From positions 1 through 32,673 of the forward strand of contig JALHOE010000089.1 in the NCBI GenBank assembly GCA_022843175.1: 32,673 nucleotides of DNA. Direction: 5' to 3'. This DNA is from Deltaproteobacteria bacterium. GTDB lineage: Bacteria > Myxococcota_A > Polyangia > Polyangiales > JADJMO01. This document shows, in pieces, positions 1 through 6,812 of the stretch (position 1 is the first letter of the stretch; every line of letters starts with the position of its first letter). The notes beneath the pieces are model-generated. The model was not told the origin of the DNA. It saw only the letters and a list, made by a program, of their open reading frames with translations, and searched no databases. The translations under genes and the position numbers were made by a program.

Positions 1-974
1 GGAGGAACGAGCACGTCGTGCGAGCCGCTCGGCGGCGCCGTGACGAGCGGCTCCTGCGGCCCGCGCGCGACGCGGATCACCCGCTGCACGGTGGGGACGA
101 GCGAGGCCGGGCCGTAGGGCGCGATCGCCTGCACGAACGCCGCGACGTTCGGCCAGCGGTTGTCCGGCTCGCGCTCGAGGCAGCGCATGATCGCGTCGGC
201 CAGCGCGGGCGAAATCTCGGGGCGGTGCTCGCGAAGCGGCTTGGGCGCGCGCGACGCGACGGCCATCGCGAGCTCGACCAGGTTCTCGCCCTGGAACGGG
301 AGGCTCTTGGTGAGCAGGCGATAGGCGATGACGCCGAGCGACCAGATGTCCGCGCGCTGATCGACGTCGCGCGCGTTGGCCATCTGCTCGGGCGCCATGT
401 AGAGCGGCGAGCCGACGATCGCCGTGGTGGTGGTGAGCTCGTTCGCGGCGGGCTGGTCGAACGCCTTGGCGATGCCGAAATCGAGCACCTTCACGATCGT
501 TCCGCCGTCGACGCGCTGGCTGAGGAAGAGGTTCGCCGGCTTCAGATCGCGGTGGACGATCCCGAGCGAGTGGGCGACGGCGATCGCGTCGCACGCTTGC
601 ACGAGGTGCTCGATGACCTCCTCGACGGGCAGCGGACCGCGCGCCTTGAGGATGCGCGAGAGGTCGTGGCCCTCGAGGTACTCCATCACGATGTAGACGC
701 GGTCGCCCGTGGTGCGGCCGACGTCCATGATCCGCGCGGTGTGCTCGCTCTGGATGCGGGCGGCGTTGCGCGCCTCGCGGACGAAGCGCTTGGCGTGCGT
801 CGGGTCCGACGACATGCCGGCGTGGAGCATCTTGAGCGCCACCCGCTGCTCGAGCTCCTCATGCCAGGCCGAGAACACCGTGGCCATGCCGCCGCGACCG
901 AGGACGCCCTCGATACGATACTTGCCGGCGACGACGTCGCCGACAGAGCACGGGAGCTCTCCACCCTCCTGCAC
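1..974 (-). CDS. Ser/Thr protein kinase (Hanks type), 3' end cut by window edge
   Basis: 324 residues are visible from a GTG start at 974; the C-terminus lies beyond position 1. The protein is a eukaryotic-type kinase that transfers phosphate from ATP to Ser/Thr. Visible motifs are the Gly loop (GRGGMATV, about residues 26-33), the ATP-anchoring Lys48 in VALKML, the catalytic loop HRDLKPANLF (Asp143), the DFG motif in DFGIAKAF and the activation-segment end GSPLYMAPEQM. After the kinase fold (about residue 285) a Pro/Ala-rich linker begins, as in myxobacterial kinases that continue into a membrane segment and sensor part. The GTG is the only start between an in-frame stop at 987-989 and the Gly loop. 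It is divergent from the MoxR gene, and both may be leaderless. Substrate unknown. Confidence 0.93.
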   Translation of the reverse strand, partial: MQEGGELPCSVGDVVAGKYRIEGVLGRGGMATVFSAWHEELEQRVALKMLHAGMSSDPTHAKRFVREARNAARIQSEHTARIMDVGRTTGDRVYIVMEYLEGHDLSRILKARGPLPVEEVIEHLVQACDAIAVAHSLGIVHRDLKPANLFLSQRVDGGTIVKVLDFGIAKAFDQPAANELTTTTAIVGSPLYMAPEQMANARDVDQRADIWSLGVIAYRLLTKSLPFQGENLVELAMAVASRAPKPLREHRPEISPALADAIMRCLEREPDNRWPNVAAFVQAIAPYGPASLVPTVQRVIRVARGPQEPLVTAPPSGSHDVLVP

Positions 975-983
975 GGTGCAGGA

Positions 984-989
984 AGGCTA
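984..989 (-). promoter_or_regulatory. Putative -10 hexamer TAGCCT, N9 before GTG start
   Basis: Read on the minus strand, TAGCCT ends nine bases before the GTG at 974. No Shine-Dalgarno sequence precedes the start, so a transcript from here would be leaderless or nearly so. No convincing -35 was seen. This is one of a series of equally placed hexamers in the window. Confidence 0.35.
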
Positions 990-1044
990 CCCCTTTGCCG
1001 GTCGCCCAACCACACGTTGGCGGCCCCAAACGGCCAAACACGGC

Positions 1045-1050
1045 TACCAT
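1045..1050 (+). promoter_or_regulatory. Putative -10 hexamer TACCAT, N9 before MoxR ATG
   Basis: TACCAT lies nine bases before the ATG at 1060 and there is no Shine-Dalgarno sequence. The position fits a leaderless transcript. It forms a divergent promoter pair with the kinase upstream in an 85-bp gap. Confidence 0.4.
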
Positions 1051-1059
1051 CCGCCGCCC

Positions 1060-2229
1060 ATGACCCGCGAAGGGCCCCTCCACCGCCGCCTCGAGGCGGT
1101 CGCGCGCGACCTCGAGAGCCGCTTCCTCGGACGAAGCGAGGTGATTCGCTGCATGCTCGTGGCGGCGCTCGCCGGCGAGCACCTCGTCCTGATCGGCCCG
1201 CCGGGCACCGCCAAGAGCGCCCTCGCTCGAACATTCTCGCGACTGTGTGACGCGCAGTACTTCGAATACCTCCTCACCCGATTTACCGAGCCCAACGAGC
1301 TCTTCGGTCCCGTCGACATCGCCGCCTTCCGCGAGGGCACCTACCGCCGCAAGACGGCCGGCATGATGCCCGAGGGCGAGATCGTCTTCCTCGACGAGGT
1401 GTTCAAGTCCAACAGCGCGATCCTCAACTCGCTGCTCACGCTGCTCAACGAGCGTCGCTACGTGGCGGGCGGCGTGAGCATGAAGGTGCCGCTGATCACG
1501 GCGATCGGCGCGTCCAACGAGGTGCCGGCCGACGCCGACCTCGCCGCGATCTTCGACCGCTTCCTCCTCCGCGTGCGCGCCGACTATCTCGATGCGTTCC
1601 ACTTCCAGGACCTGCTCCAGCGCGGCTGGGAGCTCGAGGCGCAGCTCACCACCGACGCCAAGCTCACGCCGCTGGTCTCCGGCGACGAGCTGCGCGCCGC
1701 GCACAAGGCGCTCGCGCGCGAGACGCGCTTCGACGACGCGTTCCTCAACGCCTATCGCGGCCTCGTCCTGCAGATCCGCGCCGAGGGCATCGGTCTCTCC
1801 GACCGCCGCGTGGTGAAGCTGCTCAAGCTGTGCGCCGCGAGCGCGTACCTCGACGGACGCAGCGTGCCCGACGCGAGTGACTTGTTCCTCCTCAAGCACG
1901 TGTGGAACGCCGAGGACCAGGCCGCGATCCTCGAGAGCCTCGTGCAACCGATCCTCGAGGCGCACTACCGCGAGCACCCCGAGGCCCGCAGGCTCGGCGC
2001 CGCCGCGGTCGGCATCCCGGCGATCGAGGCCGAAATCGAGCGCGTGCGCACCGTGCTGGCCGGCAGCAACGCCCTCTCCGACGTGCAGTTGTTCTCGCAG
2101 CTGAAGCTCCTCGGCGAGCTCAAGGGGGCGCTGGCCAGCCAGAGCGATCCCAAGGCGCGAGACCTGGCCGGCCGGGTGGACGCGCTGCTCGACGCCGCGT
2201 TCAAGGGCGGCCGCTTCGGGGCGCTCTAG
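1060..2229 (+). CDS. MoxR-family AAA+ ATPase, RavA-like
   Basis: 389 residues. An AAA+ chaperone-like ATPase of the MoxR group, closest by motif to RavA. Walker A is GPPGTAKS (residues 46-53); Walker B is IVFLDEV with Asp112-Glu113; the sensor-1 region holds the Asn of GASNEVP; arginine-finger-like Args occur in the IFDRFLLRVRAD stretch. The segment YLLTRFTEPNELFGP is typical of RavA. The second half is helical (lid and oligomerisation region). RavA works with a VWA-domain partner (ViaA) in proteobacteria, but no VWA gene is in this window. The long reading frame extends upstream to 709, but that part is antisense to the kinase; the ATG at 1060 is the first start giving a sensible N-terminus. 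It heads the run to 4591. Confidence 0.9.
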   Translation: MTREGPLHRRLEAVARDLESRFLGRSEVIRCMLVAALAGEHLVLIGPPGTAKSALARTFSRLCDAQYFEYLLTRFTEPNELFGPVDIAAFREGTYRRKTAGMMPEGEIVFLDEVFKSNSAILNSLLTLLNERRYVAGGVSMKVPLITAIGASNEVPADADLAAIFDRFLLRVRADYLDAFHFQDLLQRGWELEAQLTTDAKLTPLVSGDELRAAHKALARETRFDDAFLNAYRGLVLQIRAEGIGLSDRRVVKLLKLCAASAYLDGRSVPDASDLFLLKHVWNAEDQAAILESLVQPILEAHYREHPEARRLGAAAVGIPAIEAEIERVRTVLAGSNALSDVQLFSQLKLLGELKGALASQSDPKARDLAGRVDALLDAAFKGGRFGAL

Positions 2230-2232
2230 GGC

Positions 2233-2238
2233 TATACT
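2233..2238 (+). promoter_or_regulatory. Putative -10 hexamer TATACT, N9 before ATG 2248
   Basis: TATACT matches the sigma-70 -10 consensus at five of six positions and sits nine bases before the next ATG, just after the MoxR stop. No Shine-Dalgarno sequence is present. This suggests a separate leaderless start for the downstream genes. Confidence 0.45.
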
Positions 2239-2247
2239 CGGGACCCG

Positions 2248-2514
2248 ATGCGCACCATTCGCGTCCTCGACACCGCGCCCCTGGTTCGCCGCGGCGTCGT
2301 CGTGCTCGAGCTCGACACCCCGAGTCCCCTCGTCGGCGTGGCCATCGGCATGAGCGCCGACATCGTCTGGAAGGACGGAGGCCGCGAGAAGGTCTCGGTC
2401 AAGGGCCTCGGCTTCGCGAGCTCCACGCCCGACCACGCGCACATCATCGTCACGGCGCCGTCGCGGCACGACTTCGAGTCGCTCGAGCGCATCGAGATCG
2501 AGCCGCGCGCCTAG
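2248..2514 (+). CDS. Conserved-looking small protein of unknown function (88 aa)
   Basis: I do not recognise a family. The protein is short, with no signal peptide, no membrane segment and no cysteines. It alternates hydrophobic stretches with charged turns (VVVLELDTPSPLVGV, then ADIVWKDGG, then AHIIVTAPS), which suggests an all-beta fold such as a small barrel. It lies 18 nt after the MoxR gene and 3 nt before the TatD gene on the same strand. Codon use matches its neighbours. The ATG at 2248 follows a good -10-like hexamer. A role linked to MoxR or to the downstream nucleic-acid enzymes is possible from position alone; nothing in the sequence proves it. Confidence 0.75.
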   Translation: MRTIRVLDTAPLVRRGVVVLELDTPSPLVGVAIGMSADIVWKDGGREKVSVKGLGFASSTPDHAHIIVTAPSRHDFESLERIEIEPRA

Positions 2515-2517
2515 GCC

Positions 2518-3282
2518 GTGATCGACACCCACGTCCACCTCGACGACGCCGCCTTCGAGGACGCCGCCGCGGTGTGGGACGCGGCGCGCGCGGTGGGCGT
2601 CACCCACGCCATCGCGGTCGGCGTCGAGCCGCGCACGTGGGCGCGGACGATCGCGGTGGCGCGGCTGCCCGGCGTCGGGCTCGCGCTCGGGATCCACCCG
2701 CAGGTCGTGCCCGCGCTCACCGACGAGGCGATCGAGCGTGGCCTCGACGAGCTCCCCTCCCTGCTCGAGCACGCGACCGCCGTCGGCGAGTGCGGGCTCG
2801 ACGGCCCCACCGGCGAGCTCGACCGGCAGGAGCGCGTGCTGCGCGCCCACCTCGGGCTGGCGCGCGAGCTGAAGCTGCCGGTGTCGCTCCACGTGCTCCG
2901 GGTGCACGGCCCCGCGCTGAAGCTGCTCAAGGCGTTCGGCCCCGTCGAGCGCGGCGTCGTGCACAGCTACTCGGGTTCGGCGGAGCTGGTGCGCGACTAC
3001 GTGAAGCTCGGTTGGTCGATCTCGTTCGCCGGGGCGATCACCCGCTCGAACGCGCGCCGCCCGCTCGACGCGGTGCGCGCGGTGCCGCTCGAGCACCTGC
3101 TCGCCGAGACCGACGCGCCGTTCCAGCCCACCGGCGCCGACGCGCGCGATCGGAAGCGCGGCGAGCCGGCCGACCTCCCCGAGGTCGTCCGCGCGCTTGC
3201 CGCCGCGCGCGGCGCGGAGTTCGACGAGATCGCCGCGCGCACCACCGAGAACGCGCGCCGAATCTTCTCGCGTCTACAATGA
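2518..3282 (+). CDS. tatD: TatD-family metal-dependent deoxyribonuclease
   Basis: 254 residues, GTG start. A TIM-barrel hydrolase of the TatD family (DNase/exonuclease). The metal ligands are all present in family order: H5 and H7 in THVHLD, E91 in VGECGLD, H125 in SLHVLR, H149 in HSYSG and D199 in ETDAPF. The length is normal for the family. The start is 3 nt after the stop of the 88-residue gene, with no Shine-Dalgarno sequence, so translation is probably coupled. The stop overlaps the TrmO start (ATGA). Cytoplasmic; a role in DNA repair or nucleic-acid turnover is family knowledge. Confidence 0.92.
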   Translation: MIDTHVHLDDAAFEDAAAVWDAARAVGVTHAIAVGVEPRTWARTIAVARLPGVGLALGIHPQVVPALTDEAIERGLDELPSLLEHATAVGECGLDGPTGELDRQERVLRAHLGLARELKLPVSLHVLRVHGPALKLLKAFGPVERGVVHSYSGSAELVRDYVKLGWSISFAGAITRSNARRPLDAVRAVPLEHLLAETDAPFQPTGADARDRKRGEPADLPEVVRALAAARGAEFDEIAARTTENARRIFSRLQ

Positions 3283-4088
3283 GCGCCGTGGACCCGCTCG
3301 TCCTCCACCCGATCGGCGTCATCCATACCCCGTTCAAGGACCGGCTCGACGCGCCCCGCCAGCCGCGCGCGGCCGAGGGCGTGCGCGGCCAGATCGAGCT
3401 GAACGCCGGCCACAACTTCGAGGACGCGCTCAGCGATCTCGTCGGCTTCGAGTACATCTGGGTGCTGTTCTGGTTCCACCTCAACACCGGCTGGCGGCCG
3501 AAGGTGCTGCCACCGCGGAGCGAGCAGAAGCGCGGCATGTTCGCGACGCGAACGCCCTACCGGCCCAACCCGGTCGGCCTCTCCGCGCTGCGGCTCGAGC
3601 GCATCGAGGGGCTCACGCTCCACGTCTGCGACGTCGACATCCTCGACGGGACGCCGGTCCTCGACATCAAGCCGTACATCGCCTGGACCGACGCGATCCC
3701 GGAGGCCAAACCCGGCTGGCTCGACGGCCACGAGCGCATCCGAGCGGAGCAGCCGCTCGAGAGGACGGCCGGCGAACGTCCGCCCGATCCGAAGCCCGGG
3801 TACGACGTCGCGTTCGCAGACCGCGCGCGCGAGCAGCTCGCGTTTCTCGCCGGACACGCCGTCGACCTCGAGGCGTCGATCCGCCAGATCCTCGAGCTCG
3901 GTCCGCAGCCGCACGCCTATCGCCGCATCCGCCAGCACGACGACGGCACCGCGACGCTCGCGATCCACGAGTGGCGCGCGCACTTCCGCGCCGAGGGACG
4001 CGCGATCGAGGTCTTGTCGATCGCGAGCGGCTACCGCGAGGAGGAGCGAGAGGGCGTGCACCGCGCGTTCGCCGAGCGCTTCCGATGA
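3279..4088 (+). CDS. trmO: tRNA (N6-threonylcarbamoyladenosine-37) methyltransferase TrmO
   Basis: 269 residues. TrmO (YaeB/VirR, UPF0066) methylates N6 of t6A37 in threonine tRNAs using S-adenosylmethionine. Signature segments are HPIGVIHTPF near the N-terminus, the TRTPYRPNPVGLS block and DGTPVLDIKPYI; a C-terminal GPQPHAYRRI stretch matches the family's extra domain. It is somewhat longer than the E. coli protein (about 235 residues). Its ATG overlaps the tatD stop by four bases and its stop overlaps the next ATG by three, so three genes are translationally coupled. The reading frame runs open far upstream, but that part is shadow of tatD. Confidence 0.9.
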   Translation: MSAVDPLVLHPIGVIHTPFKDRLDAPRQPRAAEGVRGQIELNAGHNFEDALSDLVGFEYIWVLFWFHLNTGWRPKVLPPRSEQKRGMFATRTPYRPNPVGLSALRLERIEGLTLHVCDVDILDGTPVLDIKPYIAWTDAIPEAKPGWLDGHERIRAEQPLERTAGERPPDPKPGYDVAFADRAREQLAFLAGHAVDLEASIRQILELGPQPHAYRRIRQHDDGTATLAIHEWRAHFRAEGRAIEVLSIASGYREEEREGVHRAFAERFR

Positions 4089-4591
4089 CGCGCTTCTACT
4101 GCGACGCGATGCTCGGCGGCCTCGCGCGCTGGCTCCGCGCGCTCGGCTACGAGGCGGAGTTCGAGCACGGCATCGACGACGGCGACCTCGTCGAGCGCGC
4201 CGGCGCGCTCGGCGCCGTGCTCCTCAGCTCGGATCAGCCCCTCTTCAAGCGCAAGCGCGTGGCGAGCGGCGAGGTGCGCGCGCTCTTCGTCCCACGCCAC
4301 GCGCCGGTGCTCGACCAAGCGGTGTTCGTGCTCTCCGAGCTCGGCCTCGAGGTCGGGGAACTGCGGTGCATGGACTGCGGCGGCGCCCTCACGACGGTCT
4401 CGCGGGACGAGGCCGAGCGCGAGGCCCCGCCCGGCGCCCTCGCCTCCTGCGACGACTTCTTCCGCTGCGCACGCTGCCGTCGCCTCTACTGGCGCGGCAC
4501 GCACTGGACGAAGATCGAGGCGACGCGTGGCGAGGTCGCGACGCGCGTGGCAGCGCTCAGGGAAAGAACAGGATCGGGTGGTCCGTCGTGA
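4085..4591 (+). CDS. Mut7-C PIN-like RNase domain protein with C-terminal zinc ribbon
   Basis: 168 residues. The N-terminal half fits the Mut7-C PIN-like nuclease fold: acidic Asp7 in FYCDAMLGGLARWLR, Asp31/32/34 and Asp50 in LLSSDQPLFKRK. The C-terminal half has two cysteine pairs, C95-x2-C98 and C128-x2-C131, forming a zinc ribbon, followed by YWRGTHWTKI, a family-typical ending. These proteins are thought to be RNases, some linked to tRNA or toxin-antitoxin contexts; the substrate here is unknown. ATG overlaps the TrmO stop. The last 35 nt overlap the 3' end of the convergent extensin-like gene. Confidence 0.85.
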   Translation: MTRFYCDAMLGGLARWLRALGYEAEFEHGIDDGDLVERAGALGAVLLSSDQPLFKRKRVASGEVRALFVPRHAPVLDQAVFVLSELGLEVGELRCMDCGGALTTVSRDEAEREAPPGALASCDDFFRCARCRRLYWRGTHWTKIEATRGEVATRVAALRERTGSGGPS

Positions 4592-5348
4592 GGTCGAAGT
4601 GCATGTGATCGAAGTGCGACGCGTTGTAGTTGGGGTTGATCCCGCTATCGAACGCCTCGGTCGCCGAGATCTGGCAGAACATCGCCCACAGCTCGCGTGA
4701 CTCCTTGGAGTCCGGGTTGGGCTTGGCCGCGGTGGTGCCGCACGAGGCCTGGCCGATCTTGCCGTGGAAGTCGTGCTCGACGCTCCAGGTGTGGCCCTTC
4801 TTCGTCTTGAAGCCGGCGATGTCGATCGCGAACCCGATGCGGTGACGGAGCGGCGCGCCCGGGTCGAGGATCGGCTGGTTCGGCCGGTGGAACGACTTGA
4901 CGATCACGTGGCTGATCGTGTGCTTCTTGACGACCTTGGCGAGGTCGACGAGCGAGATCGCGAGCCTACAGTCGATCGCGTCGCCGAGGGCGGCAGTGCG
5001 CTTGTCGTAGGGGCGGCCGGTGTCGAAGTGCACGCCCTCGATCGGGCCGGTGAGGATGATCGGCTGCTCGATCTTCGCGGCGCCGGGCGCCTTGATGAAC
5101 GGGATCTTGTGCTTCTTGAGCGACTTGAGGCAGGCGACGTCGTCGAGCGCGCCGATGACGTGGCTCTTGCGCGAGGGCGCGCCGGCGAGGACGTACTCGC
5201 CGTCGGCGTCGTCCTCGGCCCGGGCCGAGTCGTAGGCCTCGCCCGGACCGGGGGCCTCGACGTCCGAGCGCGGCTCCGAGGGCAGCGCAGCCGCGCTCGC
5301 CTGATGCGAAGCAAGACACGCGATCGCGACAACTCCAGCCAACCGCAT
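4557..5348 (-). CDS. Exported extensin-like / LAS-type peptidoglycan hydrolase-like protein
   Basis: 263 residues from ATG 5348. A signal peptide (MRLAGVVAIACLASHQASA) precedes an acidic linker (about 20-50), then a domain with H169-x2-G-x-A-x-D176 (HRIGFAID) and a C-terminal H245, H248-x-H250 cluster (SHFDHMHFD). That order of His/Asp is shared by extensin-like C-terminal domains and LAS-type (M15/M74) zinc peptidases that act on peptidoglycan; zinc binding and wall activity are inferred. Cysteines in the mature part could form disulphides. The open frame extends to 5489, but the signal peptide fixes the start at 5348. A TATGCT hexamer lies 12 nt upstream. Confidence 0.8.
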   Translation of the reverse strand: MRLAGVVAIACLASHQASAAALPSEPRSDVEAPGPGEAYDSARAEDDADGEYVLAGAPSRKSHVIGALDDVACLKSLKKHKIPFIKAPGAAKIEQPIILTGPIEGVHFDTGRPYDKRTAALGDAIDCRLAISLVDLAKVVKKHTISHVIVKSFHRPNQPILDPGAPLRHRIGFAIDIAGFKTKKGHTWSVEHDFHGKIGQASCGTTAAKPNPDSKESRELWAMFCQISATEAFDSGINPNYNASHFDHMHFDLTTDHPILFFP

Positions 5349-5360
5349 AAAAGGGCCCGT

Positions 5361-5366
5361 AGCATA
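5361..5366 (-). promoter_or_regulatory. Putative -10 hexamer TATGCT, N12 before ATG 5348
   Basis: Read on the minus strand, TATGCT lies 12 bases before the extensin-like gene's ATG; no Shine-Dalgarno sequence is seen between. It implies a very short 5' leader. Confidence 0.35.
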
Positions 5367-5543
5367 ACGCCAGATCGCGGGACCAGCTTCCGGCAACCCT
5401 CCCGGGAGGCCGTCCGGGGCGTTCCGCCGTGGTGGGCAATCTGCGCCCGGCGCGGACTTTCTCATTGGTTCCTTGTTGCCTACACGCACGACATGTCAGG
5501 AAGTCCCGCCCGCTCGAGCGGCCAGCTCCGCTCGGATGGGTGA

Positions 5544-5560
5544 GGGAGCGTGCCGCTCCC
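5544..5560 (+). other. Perfect 7-bp hairpin in the protease leader
   Basis: GGGAGCG, loop TGC, CGCTCCC: seven G+C-rich pairs with a three-base loop, ending seven bases before the AAGGAG of the first protease. There is no T-tract, so a leader structure is likelier than an intrinsic terminator. The rest of 5349-5577 is the divergent control region; I see no clear -35/-10 pair in it for the protease. Confidence 0.4.
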
Positions 5561-5567
5561 GCCCGAC

Positions 5568-5573
5568 AAGGAG
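5568..5573 (+). promoter_or_regulatory. Shine-Dalgarno sequence of first protease
   Basis: AAGGAG four bases before the ATG at 5578. This is one of the few clear Shine-Dalgarno sequences in the window, and it decides this start. Confidence 0.7.
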
Positions 5574-5577
5574 CTCC

Positions 5578-6801
5578 ATGCGTCGCGTCCCGCTTCTGCT
5601 CGCCGCCGTCGTCCTCGCCGCATGCGTGAGTGAGTCCTCGGGGGAGGCGCCGGTCGGGACGAGCACGGCCAAGGTGATCAACGGCGTGGTCGACCTGCCC
5701 GCCAAGTACGAGTCGACGATCCTGATCCAGACCGAGGTCTCCGGCGGCTACGGCGCGGGCTGCACCGCGACGCTGATCACGCCGCACGTCGCGATCACCG
5801 CGCGCCACTGCGTGTCCGAGTACAACCGCGGGAGCTTCGGCGCCGACTACGTCCCCTCGAAGATGTACATCTGGTACGGCTCCGAGCCGCGCGGCGGGTG
5901 GGACAACACCGTGGCCCGCATCGTCCACAACGGCGCGACGTCGATCGACAACAACGACTTCGCGATCATCGTCCTCAAAGACGCGGCCACCAAGATCCCC
6001 TTCTCGCAGATTCGCCTCGCCAAGCCGCCGGTCAAGAGCGAGGTCGTGGCGGTCGCGGGCTACGGCGTCACGCAGACCGACACGCCGACCACGCTCGCAG
6101 CGGGGCTCCACAAGCGCTACCGCCGCGAGAACCTCCGCATCTCCTACGTCGGCCCGGTGCCCTCGTATTACATCGGCTCGCGCGAGATCGTCCTCGGCGA
6201 GTCGATCTGCCAGGGCGACTCGGGCGGCCCGGTCTACGCGCAGGGCTCGGTCGCGCTCCTCGCGGTCACCTCGCGCGGCGGCAACGGGCAGCGCGAAGAT
6301 CCCGCGAAGCCCTGGGCTGGCTGCGTCGGCAGCAGCGCGGTCAACTACTTCACCCGCGTCGACGGCTTCGCAGACCTCATCAAGAAGACGGTCACCGAGG
6401 CCGGCGAGGTGATCTGGGAAGAGGGCGAGCCCAAGCCCGAGCAGCCGACGACCAAGCTCCCCGACCCGGGCGCGCTCGGCGCGGTGTGCGCGCTCGGCTC
6501 CGAGTGCTCGTCGAAGATCTGCGTCGAGTACGACGGCAAGAAGACCTGCTCGCAGACGTGCGACGACGCGACCCCCTGCCCCGCGGGCTACACCTGCGCG
6601 GGCGGCTACTGCATCGCGGGCGAGCCGCCCGTCGAGCCGCCGGTCGAGCAGCCCGTCGAGGAGCCCGCCCCCGCCGCCGATCCCGCGGCGACCACCGAGA
6701 AGAAGGGTGGCTGCAGCTACGGAGGCCACGGCGGAGGCGCGCCCTTTGCGCTCCTCGTCGGTCTCGGCCTCGCCCTTTCCGCAACCCGTCGTCGTCGCTG
6801 A
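5578..6801 (+). CDS. S1 (chymotrypsin-fold) serine protease with lipobox and MYXO-CTERM
   Basis: 407 residues. Lipoprotein signal ending at Cys16 (LAAC), a short propeptide, then VINGV (about 33-37) as the expected activation site. The triad is H77 (TARHC), D127 (NNDFAI) and S215 (GDSGGP). The S1-pocket residue six before the catalytic Ser is Ser209, not the Asp of trypsin, so chymotrypsin-like rather than Arg/Lys preference is inferred. A Cys-rich module follows (about 300-348), then a Pro/Glu linker and a C-terminal Gly-Gly-Cys, hydrophobic helix, RRRR tail of MYXO-CTERM type, which anchors proteins at the cell surface. Eleven bases separate it from a paralogue; the two share layout throughout. 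Confidence 0.92.
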   Translation: MRRVPLLLAAVVLAACVSESSGEAPVGTSTAKVINGVVDLPAKYESTILIQTEVSGGYGAGCTATLITPHVAITARHCVSEYNRGSFGADYVPSKMYIWYGSEPRGGWDNTVARIVHNGATSIDNNDFAIIVLKDAATKIPFSQIRLAKPPVKSEVVAVAGYGVTQTDTPTTLAAGLHKRYRRENLRISYVGPVPSYYIGSREIVLGESICQGDSGGPVYAQGSVALLAVTSRGGNGQREDPAKPWAGCVGSSAVNYFTRVDGFADLIKKTVTEAGEVIWEEGEPKPEQPTTKLPDPGALGAVCALGSECSSKICVEYDGKKTCSQTCDDATPCPAGYTCAGGYCIAGEPPVEPPVEQPVEEPAPAADPAATTEKKGGCSYGGHGGGAPFALLVGLGLALSATRRRR

Positions 6802-6812
6802 GAGAACATCCC

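Noticed and set aside
709-1059. N-terminal extension of the MoxR protein
   Set aside because: Antisense to the kinase gene, with no family sequence before the ATG at 1060.
859-3096. 745-codon minus-strand open frame opposite MoxR and TatD
   Set aside because: Arg/Glu/Asp/Val-rich composition with no domain; it mirrors the G/C-biased third positions of the real plus-strand genes.
5349-5489. N-terminal extension of the extensin-like protein
   Set aside because: It would bury the signal peptide at residue 48; ATG 5348 gives a normal exported protein.
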